Assembly (NCBI RefSeq): GCF_900176275.1
Contig: NZ_FWXD01000014.1
Coordinates: 1-64,000 of the forward strand
Source of the DNA: Andreprevotia lacus DSM 23236
GTDB lineage: Bacteria > Pseudomonadota > Gammaproteobacteria > Burkholderiales > Chitinibacteraceae
Length of the DNA: 64,000 nucleotides
Direction of reading: 5' to 3'
The notes under the pieces: model-generated
Seen by the model: only the letters and a program-made list of their open reading frames with translations
The model's database searches: none
What the model was told of the DNA's origin: nothing
Program-made: the position numbers and the translations under genes
Part shown: in pieces, positions 36,808 to 43,931 of the stretch
How the letters are laid out: every line of letters begins with the position of its first letter
How positions within the stretch are numbered: position 1 is the stretch's first letter

Positions 36808-38250
36808 ATGTTGCACAGCGGTATCCGGCGGGTGATACCCCCGCTGCTTTTGCGCGAGCCGGTACTCGGTTTTGCCGTCATCTGGACCATCGTCATCTGG
36901 CTGGCCTATGGCGGCGGCACGCCATACATGGACGGCGCCATCGACTTCGTGAAGGTGATGGATTATCACAGCGGCGGCTTTGATCAGCTGTTCGCCCACT
37001 GGATGTCTGACCACCCGCCCCTCAAGGTCTGGCTCAGCTCGATGAGCTTTCATCTGTTCGGCGTGACCGCCCGCAGCTACAGCTTTCCCGGTGCGGTGTT
37101 CTTTGCCATCGGCGTGATTGCCTTCCACCAATTGCTGGTAAAAATCGCCGACGTGCGCACCGCCCGCATCGGCGCGCTGCTGCTGGCCTGCGATCCGCTG
37201 TTCAACTCGATCGCGCAATTCACCATGACCGACCTGATGGTGGCTGCGCTGTCGCTGACCTCGTTTGCCGCCTACGCGCACCAGCGCTGGCGCATCTGGC
37301 TGGCCGCCATGATCGGTGCGGTGATGGCCAAGGAAACCGCTGCGCTGCTGCCGGCCGCCTTCATCCTGCAATGGCTGCTGGGCTGGCTGGTGGCCCGCCA
37401 CGCCGGTGCGCCGCGCCCCGAATGGCGCAAGCTGCTGCTACCCATCGCCGCGCTGGGCACGCTGGCGGCATGGATAGTATCGTTGAAACTGCAAGGCCGC
37501 CCGGAATGGAGCGACTGGATTTTTGCCCCCACCGGCAATCAGCTGGGCGCTTTTGGCACCATCATGGCCAATATCCGTACCGGCGAGCTGTGGAACGACT
37601 ACGCGGTACAAAACTGGTTGCACTTGTTCGTGCTCAATTTCCAGTGGGTATACACGCTGGCAGCGCTGTTCCTGATCAGCGGCAGCCTGTGGCACTGGTT
37701 CCACCGCAAGGACGACGAAGCCGCCGTCACTCCGGCGCTGTTCGCCACGCCGTGGCCGGCCATGCTGCTGTTCGGCAGCGGTTATGCGCTGCTGGTGCTC
37801 ACCTTCCAGACCTACACCATCACCCGCTATGTCACGCCGGCCGCCGTGCTGCTGCTGGTGCCGGCCACCATGGCCATTTCACGCTGGCTCGATCGCAGCG
37901 GCGCATTGAGGCCCCTGCTGCTGAGCCTCGGGGTAGCGCTGATGGTGGTACGCATGTTCTGGTCGGTCGACCCGGTCTCGATCCGCATCTGGGGTCGCGA
38001 AATGGTGATGGGCCAGACCCTGTATGGCGTGAACCGCCAGCTGGCGGGCAACGACGGGCTGACCTACAACATGCAGTTCCAGCGCATCATCGCCGGTCGC
38101 ACCCGCTTGCTGGACGAAGCTCGCCAGTCCACCGGCCCGGTGCGCGCGCCCGATTGCAACTGGGTCTTCCCCGATCCGCGCAACGACAAGCAGGTGACCG
38201 CCATCCTGGGCTATATCCCGCCCGGCACCGACCCGACCTGCCAGCCTTGA
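36808..38250 (+). CDS. GT39/PMT-like membrane glycosyltransferase
   Basis: A 480-residue protein with about ten helices. The first periplasmic loop has an acidic motif (YMDGAIDFVKVMDYHSGGFD), then MSDHPPLKVWLSSMSFHLFG, as in ArnT/PMT-type (GT-C) enzymes that take sugars from a polyprenyl-phosphate donor. AKETAALLPAAFILQW recurs in this family. The start at 36808 has AGAGGA at 36795-36800; the open frame from 36670 is unlikely to be coding. A GGCCGCC...GGCGGCC stem lies 18 bases ahead of the start and might influence translation. Confidence 0.85.
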   Translation: MLHSGIRRVIPPLLLREPVLGFAVIWTIVIWLAYGGGTPYMDGAIDFVKVMDYHSGGFDQLFAHWMSDHPPLKVWLSSMSFHLFGVTARSYSFPGAVFFAIGVIAFHQLLVKIADVRTARIGALLLACDPLFNSIAQFTMTDLMVAALSLTSFAAYAHQRWRIWLAAMIGAVMAKETAALLPAAFILQWLLGWLVARHAGAPRPEWRKLLLPIAALGTLAAWIVSLKLQGRPEWSDWIFAPTGNQLGAFGTIMANIRTGELWNDYAVQNWLHLFVLNFQWVYTLAALFLISGSLWHWFHRKDDEAAVTPALFATPWPAMLLFGSGYALLVLTFQTYTITRYVTPAAVLLLVPATMAISRWLDRSGALRPLLLSLGVALMVVRMFWSVDPVSIRIWGREMVMGQTLYGVNRQLAGNDGLTYNMQFQRIIAGRTRLLDEARQSTGPVRAPDCNWVFPDPRNDKQVTAILGYIPPGTDPTCQP

Positions 38251-38278
38251 GGGTCTGATCGCCCGGATTGGCAAGCCA

Positions 38279-38373
38279 CCGGCATCCAGCATCCGGCCAG
38301 GCCGGGTGCTTGCCGGCAACAGCAAGCGATGCACCGACGCTTGCCCTCACCACCGCGAGGGGGTCTCGCCGAC
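38279..38373 (+). repeat. Composite palindromic intergenic repeat, copy D (degenerate)
   Basis: CCGGCATCCAGCATCCGGCC...GCCGGGTGCTT matches block 1 and GCCCTCACCACCGCGAGGGG matches block 2 of copy A (16861-16993), with several substitutions and a shorter spacer. Orientation is the same as copy A. It lies just after the GT39-like gene. Confidence 0.6.
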
Positions 38374-38428
38374 TATCGTTCATGGCACGGGCTGCGCCTT
38401 GCTTTGCAGGCTACCCCTCACGCCAGAC

Positions 38429-38452
38429 AGGCCGACGCAATGTCGGCCTTTT
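38429..38452 (+). terminator. Terminator between convergent genes
   Basis: AGGCCGAC (38429-38436), GCAAT loop, GTCGGCCT (38442-38449), then TTT on the plus strand. It probably ends transcripts from 38250 and may also slow transcripts from the minus strand. Confidence 0.65.
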
Positions 38453-38467
38453 GCCTGCCAGCGGGAA

Positions 38468-39799
38468 TCAACCGGCCAGCGTTTGCGCCAGCTTCTGGCC
38501 CAGCTTGCGGCCTTCGCGGATCGCGTAATTGGTGCCACGGTCTTCCGGGTAGATCTGCGCCATCGAGCACAGGTACAACCCCGGCTTCGGGCCTTGCTCG
38601 GCCGGGATCAGCGAGCTGTAGCGCTTTTCCACTACCGGCTGCGACCAGCGCGCCTTCCACACATTGTGGCGGATGATCCACTCGCGCTGGAAGGCAGGGA
38701 ACATCTTCTGGATATGCGGCAGCGCGTAGTCCAGCACCTCGTCCGGGCTCATGGCATACATCGCCTCGGTATGCGGCAGGTATTTGGACAGATAGACGAT
38801 ATGGCGGCCGCCATAGGTCTCGGCGTGCTCGAAGTTGGTGTGCTCGATCACCGCCACGAAGGGGAAGGTCGGGTCGTTGACGTTGAGCCAGTAGGTCTTG
38901 GACAAGCTCTGCTTGAGTTCCAGCACCAGGCAGACATTGGCGAGATAGTTGATGCGGTTGAGCTTGGCCAGATATTCCGGCTCGGCCCAGTCCTTCACCA
39001 TGTCGGCAATCAGCGGCAATGCCGGCGTGGCGATCACGTTCTCGGCCTGCAACACGCCTTGCGGGGTGTGCACTTGCCACACGCCATCAACCTGCTCGAA
39101 CTTGTTCACCGGGCTGTTGCGCACGATCACGCCACCCAGCGCCTCGAACCTGGCGGCCAGCGCATCGGCCAGCGCCACGAAGCCGCCCTTGAAATAGGCC
39201 AGGCGCTCTTCACCGCCCTTGCCGCGCGAACCGCCGCGCAGCTTGAGTTTGTTCCAGAACCATACGGCCGAGATCTGGTCGGCCACCGGGCCGAACTTGC
39301 CCTTGAGCAGCGGCTCCCACACCACCTTGTAGACCTTCTCGCCGCCCAGCTCGGTCAGCCATTCGGATGCGGTCTTGTTTTCCAGCTCCATCCAGTTCTC
39401 GACCTTGCGCGCGCGCAGCGCCAAGAGGCCGAGACGGATGCGGTCGAAAAACGGCAGCGGGGTGAACTTGAGCAAGTCCATCGGCGTGGACAGCTTGAAG
39501 AAGTTGTTGGCGAAATACACCCCGGTATTGGTCGGGTTGATCGCCACGCGCTCGTTCAGGCCCAGCTCGTCGATCAGGCCCATCACGGCCAGATCGTTGG
39601 TAAACCAGTGGTGATAGAAGCGGTCGAGCTTTTCGTCGCCCACGTCGAAGGCGGCGGCAAGGCCGCCCAGCTCGTTCTCGGCCTCCAGCACCGTGACGGC
39701 AATGCCCTTCTTGGCCAGTTCATACGCCGCCGACAGGCCGGAGAAGCCGCCGCCGATCACGGCCACGCGGGTGCTGGAAGGAAGTGCGTTCTGAGTCAT
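38468..39799 (-). CDS. NAD(P)/FAD-dependent oxidoreductase of the glycan locus
   Basis: A 443-residue flavoprotein. The FAD-binding fold opens it (VAVIGGGFSGLSAAYELAKK), then VLEAENELGGLAAAFDVGD and YHHWFTNDLAVMGLIDELGL. The family is annotated as amine oxidase-like or protoporphyrinogen oxidase-like and is frequent next to polyprenyl-sugar transferases, where it may act on a lipid-linked sugar. The substrate is unknown. Its ATG overlaps the stop of the flippase-like gene by 4 bases; those two genes plus the GT2 gene form an operon. Confidence 0.85.
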   Translation of the reverse strand: MTQNALPSSTRVAVIGGGFSGLSAAYELAKKGIAVTVLEAENELGGLAAAFDVGDEKLDRFYHHWFTNDLAVMGLIDELGLNERVAINPTNTGVYFANNFFKLSTPMDLLKFTPLPFFDRIRLGLLALRARKVENWMELENKTASEWLTELGGEKVYKVVWEPLLKGKFGPVADQISAVWFWNKLKLRGGSRGKGGEERLAYFKGGFVALADALAARFEALGGVIVRNSPVNKFEQVDGVWQVHTPQGVLQAENVIATPALPLIADMVKDWAEPEYLAKLNRINYLANVCLVLELKQSLSKTYWLNVNDPTFPFVAVIEHTNFEHAETYGGRHIVYLSKYLPHTEAMYAMSPDEVLDYALPHIQKMFPAFQREWIIRHNVWKARWSQPVVEKRYSSLIPAEQGPKPGLYLCSMAQIYPEDRGTNYAIREGRKLGQKLAQTLAG

Positions 39800-40800
39800 G
39801 ATTGCGGGTCCGTCTGTAGTTCGGCGTTGGATTTCGGTGAACGATGGGTAATCAGGTAGAGCCCGCCCGCGATGGTGGGCGGCAGCCACAACAGTGCATG
39901 CACCAGCAAGGCAAACGCAGTCGCAGCCTCGACACTGTTGGTGTGCCAGACCGTCATCGCCAGCCTGACCGGGAAATCAAAGGTGCCCACATAGCCCGGC
40001 GTGCTCGGGATCAGCGTGGCCAGCGTGCCCACCGGCAAGGCCAGCCAGCCCAGTATCGGCGTCACGACGGCGGGCAGGGCCAGCGCGGCGCAATAAAACA
40101 GCGTGCCTTCGGCCAGCCATGCCGCCAGCGACCAGCCCAGCAGCTTCAGCATGGTCGCACCTTTGGCAAGCTGTGCCAGCGTGCCCAAGCCCTTGTCTGC
40201 CTCTTGCTGCAATCTGGCGCCGACGGCCGGCGCAAAGCGGCTGACCAGTTTGACGCCAAGGCGCACCAGCGGTGCAAAAGCCTGCGGGAACAGCAAAGCG
40301 ACCAGAATGATCAGCGCTGCAGCAAACAGAAAACCGACGCCAAAGCGTGCAAACGTGGCGGCATTGAGCTGGAAAGCCAGCAGCGCGCCGCCCAGCATCA
40401 CGATGACCATCAGCAGATCGAGCAGGCGCTCGACAAACAGGGTGGCCAGCACCGTGCCCGAAGTAGTGCCAAGGCGACGGTTGAACGCGAACGCGCGCAT
40501 CACGTCGCCGGCGCGGAAAGGCAACACATTGTTGGCGGCAAAGCTCGCCAGAAACGGCCCTGCACAGGCAAGACGCGTCAGCTGCGGCGCATCGTGCTGC
40601 AGCATGGTATGCCAGCGCGAAATGCGGCAGGCATAGCCCACCGTGAAGGCGAGCAAGGCGGCGGCTATCCAGCCCGGGCGGGCTTGTGCCAGTGTATTGC
40701 CCAGCTCGTGCCAGTCGAGGTTGCGCGCAATCAGCCAGCAGAACAACGCTGCCAGCACGGCGCCGATGATCAGGCGTAGCCAGGATTTCTTGTTTTTCAT
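39796..40800 (-). CDS. Flippase-like integral membrane protein (LPG synthase TM / UPF0104 type)
   Basis: A 334-residue protein with about eight helices and the family pieces RISRWHTML, FLASFAANNVLPFRAGDVMR, LATLFVERLLDLLMVIVML and TLIPSTPGYVGTFDF. It corresponds to the transmembrane domain of lysylphosphatidylglycerol synthase without the transferase domain; such stand-alone proteins are thought to move lipids or lipid-linked sugars. It is co-transcribed with the FAD oxidoreductase gene (4-base overlap). Confidence 0.88.
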   Translation of the reverse strand: MKNKKSWLRLIIGAVLAALFCWLIARNLDWHELGNTLAQARPGWIAAALLAFTVGYACRISRWHTMLQHDAPQLTRLACAGPFLASFAANNVLPFRAGDVMRAFAFNRRLGTTSGTVLATLFVERLLDLLMVIVMLGGALLAFQLNAATFARFGVGFLFAAALIILVALLFPQAFAPLVRLGVKLVSRFAPAVGARLQQEADKGLGTLAQLAKGATMLKLLGWSLAAWLAEGTLFYCAALALPAVVTPILGWLALPVGTLATLIPSTPGYVGTFDFPVRLAMTVWHTNSVEAATAFALLVHALLWLPPTIAGGLYLITHRSPKSNAELQTDPQS

Positions 40801-40840
40801 GACGGACTCACACGCGACCGGCCCGGATGGGCCGATCTCG

Positions 40841-41827
40841 TCATTTGCGATCGACGACCGGGCTGCGGCTGAACTGAGGTGCATGGTCACCCGGGTAACC
40901 GATGTATTCCTGCACCACGTAGAGCGGGCGACGCTTCACTTCACTGTAAATGCGGCCGATGTATTCACCCAGAATGCCCACACACACCAGCTGCACGCCG
41001 CCAATGAACAGTACGGCGATCATCAGCGCGGTCCAGCCTTCCACCCACACATTGGTGAACACGCGCAGGAACAGCGCATACAGGATGCCGAACAGCGACA
41101 GGCTGGCAGCCGCCATGCCAAGGCCGATGGACATCTGCAGCGGCTTGCTGGAGAAGGACATGATGCCGTCAGTGGCAAACTTGAGCATCTTGCGCAGCGG
41201 GTACTTGGTCTCGCCGGCAAAGCGCTCGGCGCGGCGGTACGGCAGGGCGGTCTGCTTGAAGCCGGCCCAGCTGACCATGCCGCGCACAAAGCGGTCGCGC
41301 TCGGGCATGGCGCGGATCACGTCGACCACGTTGCGGCTCATCAGGCGGAAGTCGCCGGTATCAAGCGGGATGGGCACATCGGAGAGTTTATTGAGCAGGC
41401 GATAGAAGCTGCGTGCAGTGGCGCGTTTGAAGGCGGTCTCGCCCGGGCGCTCGGTACGCACGCCGTAGACCACGTCGTAGCCCTCGCGCCATTTGGCGAT
41501 CATTTCACTCACGACTTCGGGCGGGTCTTGCAGGTCGGCGTCGATCAGCACCACGGCGTCGCCACGCGCGGCGTCGATTCCGGCAGAGACGGCGATCTGG
41601 TGACCGAAGTTGCGCGCAAAACCGACGATGCGGACATTGGCATTGCTGGCGGCCTCTGCCTTGAGCAAGGCACGCGTGCCGTCACGGCTGCCGTCGTCGA
41701 CGAAAATCAGCTCGACATCCAGATCGGTCAAGGTGGCGCTGAAGGCGTTCAGGCGCTTGATCGTTTCCTGGATGACTTCCTCTTCGTTGTAACACGGTAC
41801 AACGATGGATAGCAGTGGGTGTTTCAA
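40841..41827 (-). CDS. GT2 polyprenyl-phosphate glycosyltransferase (second)
   Basis: A 328-residue DPM1/ArnC-like enzyme: SIVVPCYNEEEVIQETI, LIFVDDGSRDGTRALL, DADLQDPPE with the metal-binding Asp residues, LDTGDFRLMSRNVVDVI, two C-terminal helices (~235-300), then GEYIGRIYSEVKRRPLYVVQ. It probably loads a sugar on undecaprenyl phosphate. The start is likely TTG at 41827 with AGAGGA 7 bases upstream; no ATG fits the family's N-terminus. It lies 40 bases before the flippase-like gene. Confidence 0.88.
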   Translation of the reverse strand: MKHPLLSIVVPCYNEEEVIQETIKRLNAFSATLTDLDVELIFVDDGSRDGTRALLKAEAASNANVRIVGFARNFGHQIAVSAGIDAARGDAVVLIDADLQDPPEVVSEMIAKWREGYDVVYGVRTERPGETAFKRATARSFYRLLNKLSDVPIPLDTGDFRLMSRNVVDVIRAMPERDRFVRGMVSWAGFKQTALPYRRAERFAGETKYPLRKMLKFATDGIMSFSSKPLQMSIGLGMAAASLSLFGILYALFLRVFTNVWVEGWTALMIAVLFIGGVQLVCVGILGEYIGRIYSEVKRRPLYVVQEYIGYPGDHAPQFSRSPVVDRK

Positions 41828-42019
41828 TTCCTCATCCTCTTCCGGGTACGAGGATGGCGCCGGCCAGTGAGTGCCGCGCGCAGCGCTGGCCCCCCGATCT
41901 CGTTCTCCACCCTCGATTGCTTTTTTTGTAGTTGTCAGCCATCCCCTTACAAGGATGCCGCGTTGCATTGATACCACATTCACACGCAGTCGACCAGCAC
42001 CGGCCAACGGCAGGCGCAA

Positions 42020-42436
42020 TCAGCGCTCGGCAGCAGCCTCGCCCTGCGTCGGGTGCTCCTTGAACGCCCACAGGCGGCTGCCCGCAAAGTGCCATACAAA
42101 GCAGATGCCGGTGGTAATGAACTGCGCCACAAAATAGTTGCGCTTCATGAAGGGGTAGCCGGTGAGCAGCGACATCAACAGGTAGTTGAGCACCCAGCCC
42201 ACGGCCAGCACGGCGTAATAGCGCGTGGCGGCATGCAGGTGTGATTTGCTGCTCTCGAAGGTAAAGATGTAATTGAGAACGTAATTGGCAATCGAGCCCA
42301 GCAAAAAGCCGACCGCAGACGAACCCGGTTCGCTCGCGCCCAGATAGCGCACACCGATGAACAATGTCAGATACTGGATGCCGGTGCCGACGAGCCCCAC
42401 CGAAGCAGCCTTGATGATTTGCCTGCGCCAACTCAT
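42020..42436 (-). CDS. GtrA-like small membrane protein (second)
   Basis: A 138-residue four-helix protein starting MSWRRQIIKAASVGLVGTGI, with NYVLNYIFTFESSKSH and a final FAGSRLWAFKEHP, matching GtrA-type sugar-lipid flippases. It precedes the second GT2 gene on the same strand with a 192-base gap, so they form the second GtrA/GT2 pair of the locus. Confidence 0.85.
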   Translation of the reverse strand: MSWRRQIIKAASVGLVGTGIQYLTLFIGVRYLGASEPGSSAVGFLLGSIANYVLNYIFTFESSKSHLHAATRYYAVLAVGWVLNYLLMSLLTGYPFMKRNYFVAQFITTGICFVWHFAGSRLWAFKEHPTQGEAAAER

Positions 42437-42599
42437 GCGCCTGTGCCCTGAAGTAATGATTGGCTGCGCCGCGGCAAAGGGCCGCGCATCAAGCCAGCAA
42501 GGAGCAGACCATAGCAAGCAGCGGCAGGCGATGCAAACCCGCGCGCCGGGCGACGTCACGCCGCGCCACACTGAAGCTGTGGCGCGGCTCACAACAGGC

Positions 42600-42992
42600 T
42601 CAACCGAACAGGTTTTTAAGCCCGCCCAGCAACTCGTTTACATCGCCACCCTCGGTCGGCAGGGTCCCGTTGGGGGTGAGCTGATCAACCAGCTGCGGCA
42701 ACACGCCGGAGAGCTGGCTGGCAGCCTGCTGCGGATCGACGCCCAGTTTTTGCGCAATCCCGGCCAGTGCATCGCTGCCCAGCACGCCTTGCAGCTGATC
42801 GGCCGAAACCGGCAGATTCTGCCCGGTCGAGACCCAGGACTGCACCAGCTCGCCCAGCCCGCCTTGCTGGAAGGCATTGACCAGCCCGCCCAGCCCGCCA
42901 TGCTGTTCGACCAGTTGCGACACTGCCCCCAGCATGCCCTGCTGCCCGTTGTCCTGCCCCAGCAATCCACCCAGTTGATCCAGCAAACTCAT
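42600..42992 (-). CDS. YidB/DUF937-family protein
   Basis: A 130-residue protein: MSLLDQLGGLLG at the start, a Gly/Gln-rich segment with EQHGGLGGLVNAFQQGGLGE, then WVSTGQNLPVSADQLQGVLG and KLGVDPQQAASQLSGVLPQL, the hallmark repeats of YidB. Function is not established. Single gene. Confidence 0.92.
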   Translation of the reverse strand: MSLLDQLGGLLGQDNGQQGMLGAVSQLVEQHGGLGGLVNAFQQGGLGELVQSWVSTGQNLPVSADQLQGVLGSDALAGIAQKLGVDPQQAASQLSGVLPQLVDQLTPNGTLPTEGGDVNELLGGLKNLFG

Positions 42993-43258
42993 GGTCAGTT
43001 TCCTTGTGCTTGCAGCGGAACCGATTCCGCTGCCCAGCACTCAATGTAGCGGTAGCAGATGGCGCTTGCGTGTCAGCCAGCCGGGCGGTTTTCGGAGCAC
43101 GACAGGCATCAACGTGCTGATGTCATAAGCGGTTGACACGGCAAACCAATCGTCACACAGCGCGAACCAAGCCTCACAGACAGCCCCCAAGGCCGGTGCA
43201 ATGCTGGAATCGTTGGTAGGGCAAAGGTGCCCACCGCTCGTTACCCCGGAGATCGACC

Positions 43259-43801
43259 ATGAAAGCACTGCGCAACATTCTGCTGGCCTTGACCACAACA
43301 GGCCTGATGCTGACCGGCACCGCATTCGCTGCCGACGCATCCGCCCCGGCCCACAAGCCGGCGCACCACGCTCACCATGCCAAGAAGCACGCTTCCGAGC
43401 CGCAAAAGGCGCAGGCCAAGAAGCACCACAAGAAGGCATCGGCCGCACAAAAGGCCCAAGCCAAGAAGCATCACAAGAAGGCTTCCGCTGCCCAGAAGGC
43501 CCAAGCGAAGAAGCATCACCACAAGGCATCGGCTGCACAGAAGGCGCAGGCCAAGAAGCATCACCACAAGGCTTCGGCTGCACAAAAGGCTCAAGCCAAG
43601 AAGCATCACCACAAGGCTTCGGCTGCACAAAAAGCGCAAGCCAAGAAGCATCACCACAAGGCTTCGGCTGCACAAAAGGCACAAGCCAAGAAGCATCATC
43701 ACAAGGCTTCGGCTGCGCAAAAGGCACAAGCCAAGAAGCACAAGCATCACAAGGCGCATGCTCAAAAGGCGCAAGCCAAGAAGCATCGCAAGCACAAGTA
43801 A
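43259..43801 (+). CDS. Secreted His/Lys-rich tandem-repeat protein, acid-shock (Asr)-like
   Basis: A 180-residue protein: signal peptide to about residue 24 (LALTTTGLMLTGTAFA), a short His-rich spacer, then eight near-perfect copies of the 15-residue unit AQAKKHHHKASAAQK (residues 51-170) and a closing partial unit. It is extremely basic and has no acidic residue in the repeats. The unit strongly recalls the APAQKAQAAKKHHK segments of the enterobacterial acid-shock protein Asr, a ~100-residue periplasmic protein. Here it is much longer and more regular. It may buffer protons, bind metals or coat anionic surfaces in the periplasm; the role is inferred. A good terminator follows. Confidence 0.85.
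   Translation: MKALRNILLALTTTGLMLTGTAFAADASAPAHKPAHHAHHAKKHASEPQKAQAKKHHKKASAAQKAQAKKHHKKASAAQKAQAKKHHHKASAAQKAQAKKHHHKASAAQKAQAKKHHHKASAAQKAQAKKHHHKASAAQKAQAKKHHHKASAAQKAQAKKHKHHKAHAQKAQAKKHRKHK
43409..43768 (+). repeat. Eight tandem 45-bp coding repeats in the Asr-like gene
   Basis: The DNA encoding residues 51-170 is eight in-frame 45-bp units with core GCNCAAGCCAAGAAGCATCA. The middle units are nearly identical at the DNA level, pointing to recent expansion by slippage or recombination. Unit number may vary between strains. Confidence 0.9.
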
Positions 43802-43830
43802 TCGTCGCCCCTCCGGGCCGGTTGCAACAG

Positions 43831-43857
43831 AAAACCCCGCTTGTGCGGGGTTTTTTA
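43831..43857 (+). terminator. Terminator after the Asr-like gene
   Basis: AAAACCCCGC (43831-43840), TTGT loop, GCGGGGTTTT (43845-43854), followed by more T. It lies 30 bases after the stop codon. Confidence 0.93.
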
Positions 43858-43931
43858 ATTGCTGCGTGTATCGCGCATCTTGCCGCCGGGCATATTGCCC
43901 GCAAAACGCCATCATTCTTGACCTTGCAGCC

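Noticed and set aside
43409-43768. Regular repeats considered as a CRISPR array
   Set aside because: The 45-bp units are directly adjacent without spacers and lie in frame in a protein with a signal peptide.
43041-43904. 287-codon minus-strand frame with regular Cys/Trp repeats
   Set aside because: The repeats are only the reverse reading of the 45-bp Asr-like coding repeats.
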